Of a stretch of 5,689 nt of DNA, positions 1-5,091 are shown piece after piece. The stretch comes from Lentisphaeria bacterium UBA1829 (lineage in GTDB: Bacteria; Verrucomicrobiota; Lentisphaeria; Victivallales; UBA1829). The notes under the pieces are model-generated. The model was not told where the DNA came from. It ran no database searches and was given only the letters and a program-made list of their open reading frames with translations. The stretch is from positions 2,518 through 8,206 of the forward strand of contig DDJH01000078.1 in assembly GCA_002338895.1 (NCBI GenBank). The letters run 5' to 3'. How positions within the stretch are numbered: the stretch's first letter is position 1; every line of letters starts with the position of its first letter. A program made the position numbers and the translations under genes.

Positions 1-815
1 TTTCTGCCTCCGCCGTCGTTCCAGCAGGCGAGATGGAGGAACCGGGGATCCAGATCGTAGCGGACAACCCCATTTGCCCGATGGATCCGGACCGTGTGCG
101 CCGCATCCGGAAGAGGAAACTGAACGGAAACTGGAAAAGGTCCGATCGTTTCCTCTCCGGCGAAGAGTCTTTTTTCCCTTTCGCTCCAGGGCCGTCTGCG
201 TCCGGAGGGGAGACGGCGGAGGGGATCGACCTCCCACGCGCCCCGGGAATCGGCCGGAATCTCCAGACGGATCTTCTCCGACTCCGGTGTGCAGAACGCG
301 GTATGGAATCCGACGCCGAGCGGCATTGCCGCCCTCCCCCGGTTCCGGACGGTCAGACGATGCGAAAGAGTCCCGGCAGTCAGCTCGTAGACAATCTCCG
401 CCGTGAATTCGCACGGGAAACCGGGAAAGCGTCTCTCCCCGTCCGGGAAGGCGCAGGAGACCCGGAAACGGAGGGCGGAAGAGTTCTCCTCCACTTCCTC
501 CAGCTTGAACGACCGTCCCAGCAGCACGCCGTGGAGAAAACACGCCGTGGCCGGCTCGTTGATCGGAAAACAGAAGTTGTGTCCGCCGGCGGAAAATCTG
601 CCGTCGCGGATCCGGTTCGGCGGCAGGAGGAGCGGCATTCCGAACACCGCCGGATACTCCGCAAGCTCCTCCTCCGGAACGGGGAAACGGAAGATCTCCA
701 TTTCCGTCCGCCGATGACGGAGACGGATCAGATTTCCCGTGGAATCCAGCGCAAGCGTGCCGCACCACTCCGGAGTTTCAAAGACGATGCGTTTTCCTTC
801 GATCCGATACGGCAT
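1..815 (-). CDS. Aldose 1-epimerase-like (mutarotase) protein, 3' end off the left edge
   Basis: This gene reads leftward from an ATG at 815-813 and runs off the window with 271 codons visible and no stop. The translation has the layout of the galactose-mutarotase/aldose-1-epimerase superfamily: a beta-rich start, then FGMPLLLPPNRIRDGRF at residues 58-74 (the family's 'G-P-L-x-P-x-x-N-R-I-x-x-G' segment), an HG pair at His95, and a G-x-G-F-H segment with His171. In the family, two His at these places and a C-terminal Glu do the acid/base catalysis that interconverts alpha and beta aldose anomers. The Glu should lie just past the edge, after the ACWN segment at residues 263-266, so catalytic competence cannot be confirmed. 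No signal peptide is seen, so a cytoplasmic protein is likely. The start is one base after the stop of the DUF1116 gene and has only a distant, weak Shine-Dalgarno, which suggests translational coupling. The substrate is unknown; members of this fold also include non-epimerase sugar-binding proteins. Confidence 0.82.
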   Translation of the reverse strand, partial: MPYRIEGKRIVFETPEWCGTLALDSTGNLIRLRHRRTEMEIFRFPVPEEELAEYPAVFGMPLLLPPNRIRDGRFSAGGHNFCFPINEPATACFLHGVLLGRSFKLEEVEENSSALRFRVSCAFPDGERRFPGFPCEFTAEIVYELTAGTLSHRLTVRNRGRAAMPLGVGFHTAFCTPESEKIRLEIPADSRGAWEVDPLRRLPSGRRRPWSEREKRLFAGEETIGPFPVSVQFPLPDAAHTVRIHRANGVVRYDLDPRFLHLACWNDGGGR

Positions 816-816
816 A

Positions 817-2034
817 TCAGCAGACCGCCTTCCGGAAACAGTCCGCGGGAGCGCAGGCGTATCCGACGCCGATCTGTCCGCCGGTCACCCGGGAGAGAAT
901 TCCGCCGTGCAGTTTCGGGACAATGCCGAGTTCCGCGACCCGGTCGGCAAGAATTCCGGCCGGAGCACACACTTCCGGAAGAAGCGGGATCCGGAACAGC
1001 GGATTGCGTCCGAAAGTGATTTTCGCCATTTCGGTGCACTGATCGACACCGTCGGCAGGGGACTGCGAGCGCTCCGCCAGAAGAGCGGGAGCCGCCGCGG
1101 CAGCCATTCCGCCGAGCCCCCAGGCTTCGACATTGGAACTGTCGCCAAGCCAGGGAGCCGCATCCTCCAGCGAATCGGATTCGCGGAAACAGCGGCCGCG
1201 GAAAGTCGGCGCCGGCGCGGTATGCCACAGTTCTCCGCGTCCGCTGACTTTCACACCGAATTCGACGCCGTTTCCGCCCATCGCCGTCACGAGGGTCGAT
1301 CCCGGCACATTCGCGGCGGATTTCAGCGCCGCGACCGCTGACGCGCATCCGACATGATGGACAAACCGGCGGCAGGAATTCAAATACCGCAGAAGGGTCA
1401 GACGTTCCGCATCGGACATCGACGTCTTCATCAGCGGCTCGAGCAGCCGCGCAAGGAAGAGACGGTCGGTCGCCACCTGCCGCGTATGCTCCTCGTCCCC
1501 CATCAGCAGCCCCTCGGCGAACAACTCCGCGACATCGACACCGCCCGCCGCCTTCAGCGCCTGATCCAGCAGCGGTGCAAACACCTCTCCCATCCAGCGG
1601 AGATTCTTCCCGAGTTCCGGATTATAGACCCCCCATCCTCCGAGTCCGCCCCCGAACGGTCCTTCGATCGGAGCCGCCGCCGCGCGCGTGCCGCTGTTCC
1701 GCTCCGTGACCGTCAGCACCGCCATCGACCAGGAGGTGATTCCCGCGCCCGGTCCGCCGGAATTCCAGTCATTTGCGCACGCCAGCTCGATCTCTCCGGA
1801 TTCGATCATGCCGACCGCCTCTTTTTCACTCTTTGCCAGCCCCTCCCAGATCGCCGCGCCGACCACGCCGCTGCGATGCGGTCCGCGCATGTCCGCGAAC
1901 TCCACCGGCGGCCCGGAATGGAGAATCAGATTTCTCCGGAATCCCGGAATTTTCTCCCCCGCTTTTCCGCATCCGTCCAGAACCGGACGCGCCGAGACAA
2001 GACGTTCAAACGCAATTTGATTGGCTTCCTTCAT
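817..2034 (-). CDS. DUF1116 family protein (related to AllG/YlbE and YahG)
   Basis: This is a 405-residue protein of the size usual for DUF1116. Family landmarks appear in order: LILHSGPPVEFADMRGP (36-52), a GAAIWEGLA stretch (59-67), GPGAGITSWSM (94-104), LRWM (145-148), LLMGDEEHTRQ (176-186), AMGGNGVEFGVKVSG (251-265), a GDSSNVEAWGLGG stretch (297-309) and GGQIGVGYACAPADCF (385-400). In E. coli the relative AllG (YlbE) works with FdrA and AllH (YlbF) in oxamate carbamoyltransferase, the last steps of anaerobic allantoin use; other members, such as YahG, have no settled role. Neither FdrA nor AllH is in view, and the His-rich segment I recall before GPMAG in AllG-like proteins reads CANDWNSGGPGAG here, so the oxamate reaction should not be assumed. 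The start ATG (2034-2032) has a strong AAAGGAG site six bases upstream. It is the first gene of a leftward operon with the epimerase-like gene. The family call is firm; the function is unknown. Confidence 0.9.
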   Translation of the reverse strand: MKEANQIAFERLVSARPVLDGCGKAGEKIPGFRRNLILHSGPPVEFADMRGPHRSGVVGAAIWEGLAKSEKEAVGMIESGEIELACANDWNSGGPGAGITSWSMAVLTVTERNSGTRAAAAPIEGPFGGGLGGWGVYNPELGKNLRWMGEVFAPLLDQALKAAGGVDVAELFAEGLLMGDEEHTRQVATDRLFLARLLEPLMKTSMSDAERLTLLRYLNSCRRFVHHVGCASAVAALKSAANVPGSTLVTAMGGNGVEFGVKVSGRGELWHTAPAPTFRGRCFRESDSLEDAAPWLGDSSNVEAWGLGGMAAAAAPALLAERSQSPADGVDQCTEMAKITFGRNPLFRIPLLPEVCAPAGILADRVAELGIVPKLHGGILSRVTGGQIGVGYACAPADCFRKAVC

Positions 2035-2040
2035 TTTCCG

Positions 2041-2047
2041 CTCCTTT
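2041..2047 (-). promoter_or_regulatory. Shine-Dalgarno site of the DUF1116 gene
   Basis: Read on the minus strand this is AAAGGAG, ending six bases before the ATG at 2034. The strong match and good spacing fix the start of the DUF1116 gene. Confidence 0.8.
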
Positions 2048-2050
2048 CGC

Positions 2051-2080
2051 TTGAATTATATCAACTTCGATTTATATTAT
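2051..2080 (+). promoter_or_regulatory. Candidate promoter of the MBL hydrolase-ROK unit
   Basis: TTGAAT (2051-2056) can pair with TATATT (2073-2078, 16-base spacer) or TATTAT (2075-2080, 18-base spacer). The match is weaker than that of the opposing promoter. The location, 40 bases upstream of the hydrolase start in a short divergent spacer, makes a plus-strand promoter likely, but the exact boxes are uncertain. Confidence 0.45.
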
Positions 2081-2104
2081 ACACGACACGGAGCGAAAAG
2101 TCAA
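2076..2104 (-). promoter_or_regulatory. Sigma70-like promoter of the DUF1116-epimerase operon
   Basis: On the minus strand a TTGACT -35 box (2104-2099) is followed after exactly 17 bases by a perfect TATAAT -10 box (2081-2076). Transcription would begin near 2069 and leave a leader of about 35 bases before the DUF1116 ATG. The -10 overlaps the candidate -10 of the opposing promoter, so the two directions may compete or share a regulator. The match is seen directly; activity is inferred. Confidence 0.72.
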
Positions 2105-2105
2105 G

Positions 2106-2112
2106 AAGGAGG
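2106..2112 (+). promoter_or_regulatory. Shine-Dalgarno site of the MBL hydrolase gene
   Basis: AAGGAGG lies eight bases before the ATG at 2121. It is a near-perfect anti-16S match and fixes the start. It sits directly beside the -35 box of the minus-strand promoter. Confidence 0.85.
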
Positions 2113-2120
2113 ACGGAAAA

Positions 2121-3014
2121 ATGGCGGAACACTTTGAATGGATCGACGGGGAGACCGCGCTTCTGAAGACCCCGTTCTGCGGCTCCTGGAGCGGCGTTGT
2201 GCTGATCCGGCGGAGGAACGGAGAGAAAATTCTGATTGATTCCGGCGCATCGGCGGATGTGGTGGACGGATGTCTGATTCCGGCGCTGAAGGAGGAGGGA
2301 ATCAGGCTCGAGGATCTGACGGCGCTTCTGTGCACGCATACGCACGGGGATCATGTCGGCGGTCATTTCCGTCTGCGGGAACTCCGTCCGGACCTTCCGA
2401 TCGGCGTATACGAGTCCGGGGCGGACAAGCTGCGCGATCCGCTGAAGTACAATAAACAGATCCGTGCGCCGTTCCCGCAGTACAGTCCGCCGCCGTCCGC
2501 CGGTCTCCGCGGGGTGGAGCCGAGCTTCCTCTGTCACGACGGCGAGATCGTGCACGGATTGAAAATTCTCTCGACCCCGGGCCACGATTCCGACTGCATC
2601 TGCCTGCTCGACACGGCAGGCGGCACTCTGATTGCCGGCGAGTCGATCCAGGGGAACGGGACCGAACTTCAGGGGTGCGGTCTGTGCATGGATCTTCCGG
2701 GATACCGCTGTGCGCTCCGCCGTCTGCTTTCCGAACCGGTCCGCACGGTCGTCTGCGGTCACGCCTACCTGCCGTGGAAGGAGGCGGTCCTGAAGGGAGC
2801 AAAGGCGCGGAAAATGATCGAAGAAGCGTTTGACTTAACGGAAAAGTACGGTATAATTATCCGGGAGGCGCTGAACAGGGGAATCACCGACCCCGCGGAA
2901 GAGGCAGTTTACCTGATCCGCGCGCTCGGCGGCACCATGCCGCCCTATCTGTTCATGGCGCTGTTCACGGTCAGGGAATACCGGAAAGAATGGAATCTTG
3001 ATGCTGTCAAATAA
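2121..3014 (+). CDS. Metallo-beta-lactamase-fold hydrolase
   Basis: This 297-residue, probably cytoplasmic protein has the MBL core: an early strand ending ILIDSG (37-42), the metal motif THTHGDHVGGH (72-82, with His73, His75, Asp77 and His78), TPGHDSDC (152-159, His155) and CGHAY (212-216, His214). These are the usual ligands of a two-metal hydrolase centre. The family cleaves many substrates (thioesters, lactones, phosphodiesters and others), and nothing here identifies one. One oddity is AGESIQG at 172-178: the bridging position normally held by Asp appears to be Glu174. Residues after about 220 form a helical tail that I do not recognise and that may shape the substrate pocket. The start has a strong Shine-Dalgarno, and the stop overlaps the ROK gene start, so hydrolase and regulator are probably made together. 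The final quarter of the gene also carries a promoter-like element. Confidence 0.9.
   Translation: MAEHFEWIDGETALLKTPFCGSWSGVVLIRRRNGEKILIDSGASADVVDGCLIPALKEEGIRLEDLTALLCTHTHGDHVGGHFRLRELRPDLPIGVYESGADKLRDPLKYNKQIRAPFPQYSPPPSAGLRGVEPSFLCHDGEIVHGLKILSTPGHDSDCICLLDTAGGTLIAGESIQGNGTELQGCGLCMDLPGYRCALRRLLSEPVRTVVCGHAYLPWKEAVLKGAKARKMIEEAFDLTEKYGIIIREALNRGITDPAEEAVYLIRALGGTMPPYLFMALFTVREYRKEWNLDAVK
2830..2857 (+). promoter_or_regulatory. Internal sigma70-like promoter ahead of the ROK gene
   Basis: TTGACT (2830-2835) and a perfect TATAAT (2852-2857) are 16 bases apart inside the 3' part of the hydrolase gene. Transcription from it would start near 2864 and give a leader of about 137 bases before the ROK ATG. 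The sixth -35 base comes from the gene's only TTA leucine codon (residue 239), and the -10 needs its only ATA isoleucine codon (residue 245). In a GC-rich gene that suggests the sequence is kept for a purpose other than coding. Confidence 0.6.
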
Positions 3015-4140
3015 CGCGAAAGTCATGGACGCCGTCCGCGAGGGACGGAACAATGTGCCGAAAAAAGAGCTCCAGCGTTTGACCGGCCTCTCATGGGGAA
3101 CCATGTGCAAGGTGACGGATACGCTGCTGGAAAAAGGATATCTCTTCGCCCGGCGGGAAAAACCGAAAGCGCCGGGACGGCCGGTCGTTCCACTCTGCGT
3201 CAATCCGGATTCCGCTTATTTCTGCGGAATCGACATCGGGGCGGCCTTCACCAAACTGGTGGTGTGCGATATGAATTTCAACGTGCGCTACCGTTCGGAA
3301 TGCGTAACGGAACCGTTCCACGGAAGGGAACGGTTCCTGGAGCGGGTGGAAGAGGTGTTCCGAACCGGAATGCGGGAGAGCGCGGTGAATCCGGAAAGAG
3401 TGCATGCGCTGGGACTGGCGGTGTCGGGAAATGTGGATTCGGAAAACGGCATCCTCGTTTCGGGGGGAAATTTCGGGATGAAGTTCGGGACGAATATTCC
3501 GGTTTCCGGACTTGCGGAACGGATCGGACTTCCGGTGTATGCGGTGACCACGCAGGTCGGAGCGGTCTGTGCGGAGTACCGGTTCGGGAAACGGGCGGGC
3601 TGCGGGAATCTGGTCAACATCGGGCTCGGAGTCGGAATCGGATCGGGGATTGTGGCGAATCATCTTCTGCTGATCAGTCATCCGAAGAGGCCGGTGGGGT
3701 ACATCGGGCACATTCTCATTCCGAACAACAACCATATCTGCACCTGCGGATTCAAAGGGTGTCTGGAATCGTATTCCGGAGCGAACTATCTTGCGGCGAT
3801 TGCGGCGGAGACTCTTCCGGGAAGGCCGGAGCTGCACTCGGCTCCGGCGCTCGACCGGGCGGCCGCGAAAGGGGATCCCGATGCGGCTGCAATCCTCGAT
3901 ACGGCCGCCTCCTACAACGCGATCGGAATCGCCACCATGATCCAGCTCTACGCACCCGAAGCGCTGATCTTCTCCGGCGGACAAAGCAAGCCCGACGGAT
4001 ATCTCTTCCGGAAAACGATCGAAAAACTCAAGGAGATTCTTCCCGAAGAGCGGCGCAGCTGTCATCTGGACATCACCAACCTCGGACCGCACCAGGCCGC
4101 CCTCGGCGCGGCCCGCCTCGCCTACGAAAAATTCTTCTGA
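3001..4140 (+). CDS. ROK-family transcriptional regulator (NagC/XylR type), probably not a kinase
   Basis: This 379-residue protein has an N-terminal winged helix-turn-helix (about 7-62, with KKELQRLTGLSWGTMCKVTDTLL at 21-43) followed by a ROK sugar-kinase fold. The ROK part shows DIGAAFTK (78-85), the glycine-rich NIGLGVGIGSG (206-216), GYIGH (233-237), the zinc-type cluster H-I-C-T-C-G-F-K-G-C-L-E (245-256: Cys247, Cys249, Cys254) and FSGG near the end. ROK repressors bind AT-rich operators and release them on binding a sugar or sugar phosphate. The kinase Asp is missing: the usual N-D pair aligns with Thr183-Thr184. The phosphate-loop Thr is Ala, and the Glu of GExGH is Tyr234, so a sensor with altered ligand choice is inferred. 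ATG 3001 is chosen; an in-frame TTG at 2998 is an alternative. The start overlaps the hydrolase gene by 14 bases and has only a weak ribosome site, which suggests coupling. Likely targets are its own unit, the SDR unit and the divergent operon. Confidence 0.9.
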   Translation: MLSNNAKVMDAVREGRNNVPKKELQRLTGLSWGTMCKVTDTLLEKGYLFARREKPKAPGRPVVPLCVNPDSAYFCGIDIGAAFTKLVVCDMNFNVRYRSECVTEPFHGRERFLERVEEVFRTGMRESAVNPERVHALGLAVSGNVDSENGILVSGGNFGMKFGTNIPVSGLAERIGLPVYAVTTQVGAVCAEYRFGKRAGCGNLVNIGLGVGIGSGIVANHLLLISHPKRPVGYIGHILIPNNNHICTCGFKGCLESYSGANYLAAIAAETLPGRPELHSAPALDRAAAKGDPDAAAILDTAASYNAIGIATMIQLYAPEALIFSGGQSKPDGYLFRKTIEKLKEILPEERRSCHLDITNLGPHQAALGAARLAYEKFF

Positions 4141-4149
4141 TTTTTTTGA

Positions 4150-4163
4150 CGGAAACGCTTGTA
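4150..4163. promoter_or_regulatory. Candidate LacI/CcpA-type operator
   Basis: CGGAAACGCTTGTA matches the catabolite-responsive (cre-like) consensus TGNAANCGNTTNCA at 8 of its 10 defined positions, with the central CG and flanking AA/TT intact. It lies in the gap before the SDR gene. Dyad symmetry is weak and no LacI-family gene is in view, so this is only a candidate. Confidence 0.3.
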
Positions 4164-4186
4164 TTCGGATCGGAAAAGAATATATT
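4159..4186 (+). promoter_or_regulatory. Candidate upstream promoter of the SDR gene
   Basis: TTGTAT (4159-4164) and TATATT (4181-4186) are 16 bases apart, a moderate sigma70 match. It could act instead of, or in addition to, the extended -10 element closer to the gene. Confidence 0.35.
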
Positions 4187-4196
4187 TATATCAGAC

Positions 4197-4209
4197 ATGA
4201 TACAATCAT
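4197..4209 (+). promoter_or_regulatory. Extended -10 promoter overlapped by a small palindrome
   Basis: TGATACAAT (4198-4206) fits the extended -10 form TGnTATAAT with one mismatch and would start transcription near 4213, about 27 bases before the SDR start. The same bases form ATGAT-ACA-ATCAT (4197-4209), a perfect 5-base inverted repeat. A repressor bound there would block this promoter; the ROK protein encoded just upstream is an obvious but untested candidate. Confidence 0.42.
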
Positions 4210-4227
4210 AAAAAACCATCAGTTTGG

Positions 4228-4233
4228 AAAGGA
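4228..4233 (+). promoter_or_regulatory. Shine-Dalgarno site that decides the SDR start
   Basis: AAAGGA directly abuts an ATG at 4234, leaving no usable spacing, but lies six bases before the second in-frame ATG at 4240. This favours the shorter protein beginning MSVAGKRVLITG. Confidence 0.7.
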
Positions 4234-4239
4234 ATGGAG

Positions 4240-5043
4240 ATGAGTGTAGCCGGGAAACGGGTCTTGATTACAGGGTCGTCACACGGGATCGGAGCGGCGA
4301 CGGCGATCGCATTTGCCAGGGAGGGCTGCGCCGTCGGACTGAACTGCAACCGAAATCCGGAAGGAGCGGAGGAAACCGCCGCGAAAATCCGCGCGCTTGG
4401 AAGAGAAGTGGAGATCTACCCGGCGGACGTCAGCGACGCCTCCGCGTGCGAGACAATGGTCCGCTCCTTCATCGACCGCTTCGGAGGGATCGACGTTCTG
4501 ATCAACAACGCGGGCGGCGCGCTTCAGATTCCGCGCGGAGGCTTCATCGACATGCCGCTGGAATACTGGAACAAGCAGATCGACCTCAATCTGAACGCGG
4601 CGGCGTACACCTCCCGCATCGCAGTGCGGAACATGATCGAAAACGGAGTGCGCGGCCGGATCATCAATGTGAGTTCGATCCACAGCATCGTCACCTGGGT
4701 GAAGCGGAAACTTCTTCCGTACTCGCCGGGAAAGGCCGGACTGAACATGTTCACGAAAGCCCTGGCGTGCGAGGTGGCGAAATACGGGATCCATGTCAAC
4801 GGCATTGCGCCGGGCTTCATTCTGACCAAACTTTCCAGCCGGTACTCGGAAGCGGACATGCAGGCGTTTCTGCGGAAGATTCCGCTCGGGCGGCTCGGGA
4901 GCGTGGACGACATCACACCGATGATGCTGTTTCTGGCGGATGAGGAAAAATCCGGCTTCATCACCGGGCAGACCTTTGTGATCGACGGCGGACAGTCGAT
5001 CGACGGCGGCATCGACTCCATGCTGGAAGCATACGAAAAATAA
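4240..5043 (+). CDS. Short-chain dehydrogenase/reductase (classical SDR)
   Basis: This 267-residue cytoplasmic oxidoreductase has every classical SDR landmark: the cofactor loop TGSSHGIG (11-18), an acidic ADV turn (62-64), NNAG (89-92), and the catalytic set Asn117, Ser146, Tyr161 and Lys165 (the last two in YSPGK). The end is the usual ITGQTFVIDGG (241-251). Such enzymes interconvert alcohols and ketones using NAD(H) or NADP(H). Relatives of this length include gluconate 5-dehydrogenase, glucose 1-dehydrogenase and FabG-type reductases, and sequence alone does not choose among them. The segment after the first beta-alpha unit (LNCNRNPEGAEE, 34-45) has Asn/Arg rather than Asp at the cofactor-choosing site, which leans toward NADP(H). 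A sugar or sugar-acid substrate is inferred from the ROK regulator and epimerase nearby. The ATG at 4240 is preferred over 4234 because of ribosome-site spacing. The next gene is 48 bases downstream on the same strand. Confidence 0.92.
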   Translation: MSVAGKRVLITGSSHGIGAATAIAFAREGCAVGLNCNRNPEGAEETAAKIRALGREVEIYPADVSDASACETMVRSFIDRFGGIDVLINNAGGALQIPRGGFIDMPLEYWNKQIDLNLNAAAYTSRIAVRNMIENGVRGRIINVSSIHSIVTWVKRKLLPYSPGKAGLNMFTKALACEVAKYGIHVNGIAPGFILTKLSSRYSEADMQAFLRKIPLGRLGSVDDITPMMLFLADEEKSGFITGQTFVIDGGQSIDGGIDSMLEAYEK

Positions 5044-5075
5044 CCTGTCAACAGAAGAATAAACAATACAAAAAG

Positions 5076-5082
5076 AAGAGGA
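5076..5082 (+). promoter_or_regulatory. Shine-Dalgarno site of the last gene
   Basis: AAGAGGA lies nine bases before the ATG at 5092. It is a fair match that supports this start. The 48-base gap after the SDR stop shows no terminator-like hairpin with a T-run, which fits an operon. Confidence 0.6.
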
Positions 5083-5091
5083 TTTTACACC

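Noticed and set aside
33..1019. 328-codon plus-strand open frame opposite the epimerase-like gene
   Set aside because: The protein is Arg/Pro/Ser-rich low-complexity sequence with no family motif, and it lies antisense to a gene with clear mutarotase motifs. It is a GC-driven shadow.
2055..2060. Second minus-strand TATAAT closer to the DUF1116 gene
   Set aside because: At 17-base spacing the -35 would be TGTATA, a poor match, while the TATAAT at 2076-2081 has a near-consensus -35.
1354..2166. 270-codon plus-strand frame spanning the DUF1116 gene and the divergent spacer
   Set aside because: It runs through the spacer with its promoters and Shine-Dalgarno sites and opposes a well-conserved family protein.
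2061..2762. 233-codon minus-strand frame opposite the hydrolase gene
   Set aside because: It is antisense to the MBL metal motifs, and its composition is typical of a reverse-frame shadow.
4126..4147. Hairpin AAAAAT/ATTTTT with a T-run at the end of the ROK gene, as a terminator
   Set aside because: The stem is six A-T pairs only, with a seven-base loop. It is too weak to call a terminator, and part of it is coding sequence.
3091..4211. Long open frames on both strands over the ROK gene
   Set aside because: Both are shadows of the ROK coding frame in GC-rich sequence. The ROK frame alone carries the helix-turn-helix and zinc motifs.
4234..4239. Upstream ATG (4234) as the SDR start
   Set aside because: The Shine-Dalgarno AAAGGA touches this ATG with no spacing, while the ATG at 4240 has a normal six-base gap.
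5045..5054. CTGT-CA-ACAG inverted repeat after the SDR stop
   Set aside because: It is a four-base stem with no T-run, too short to support a terminator or an operator.
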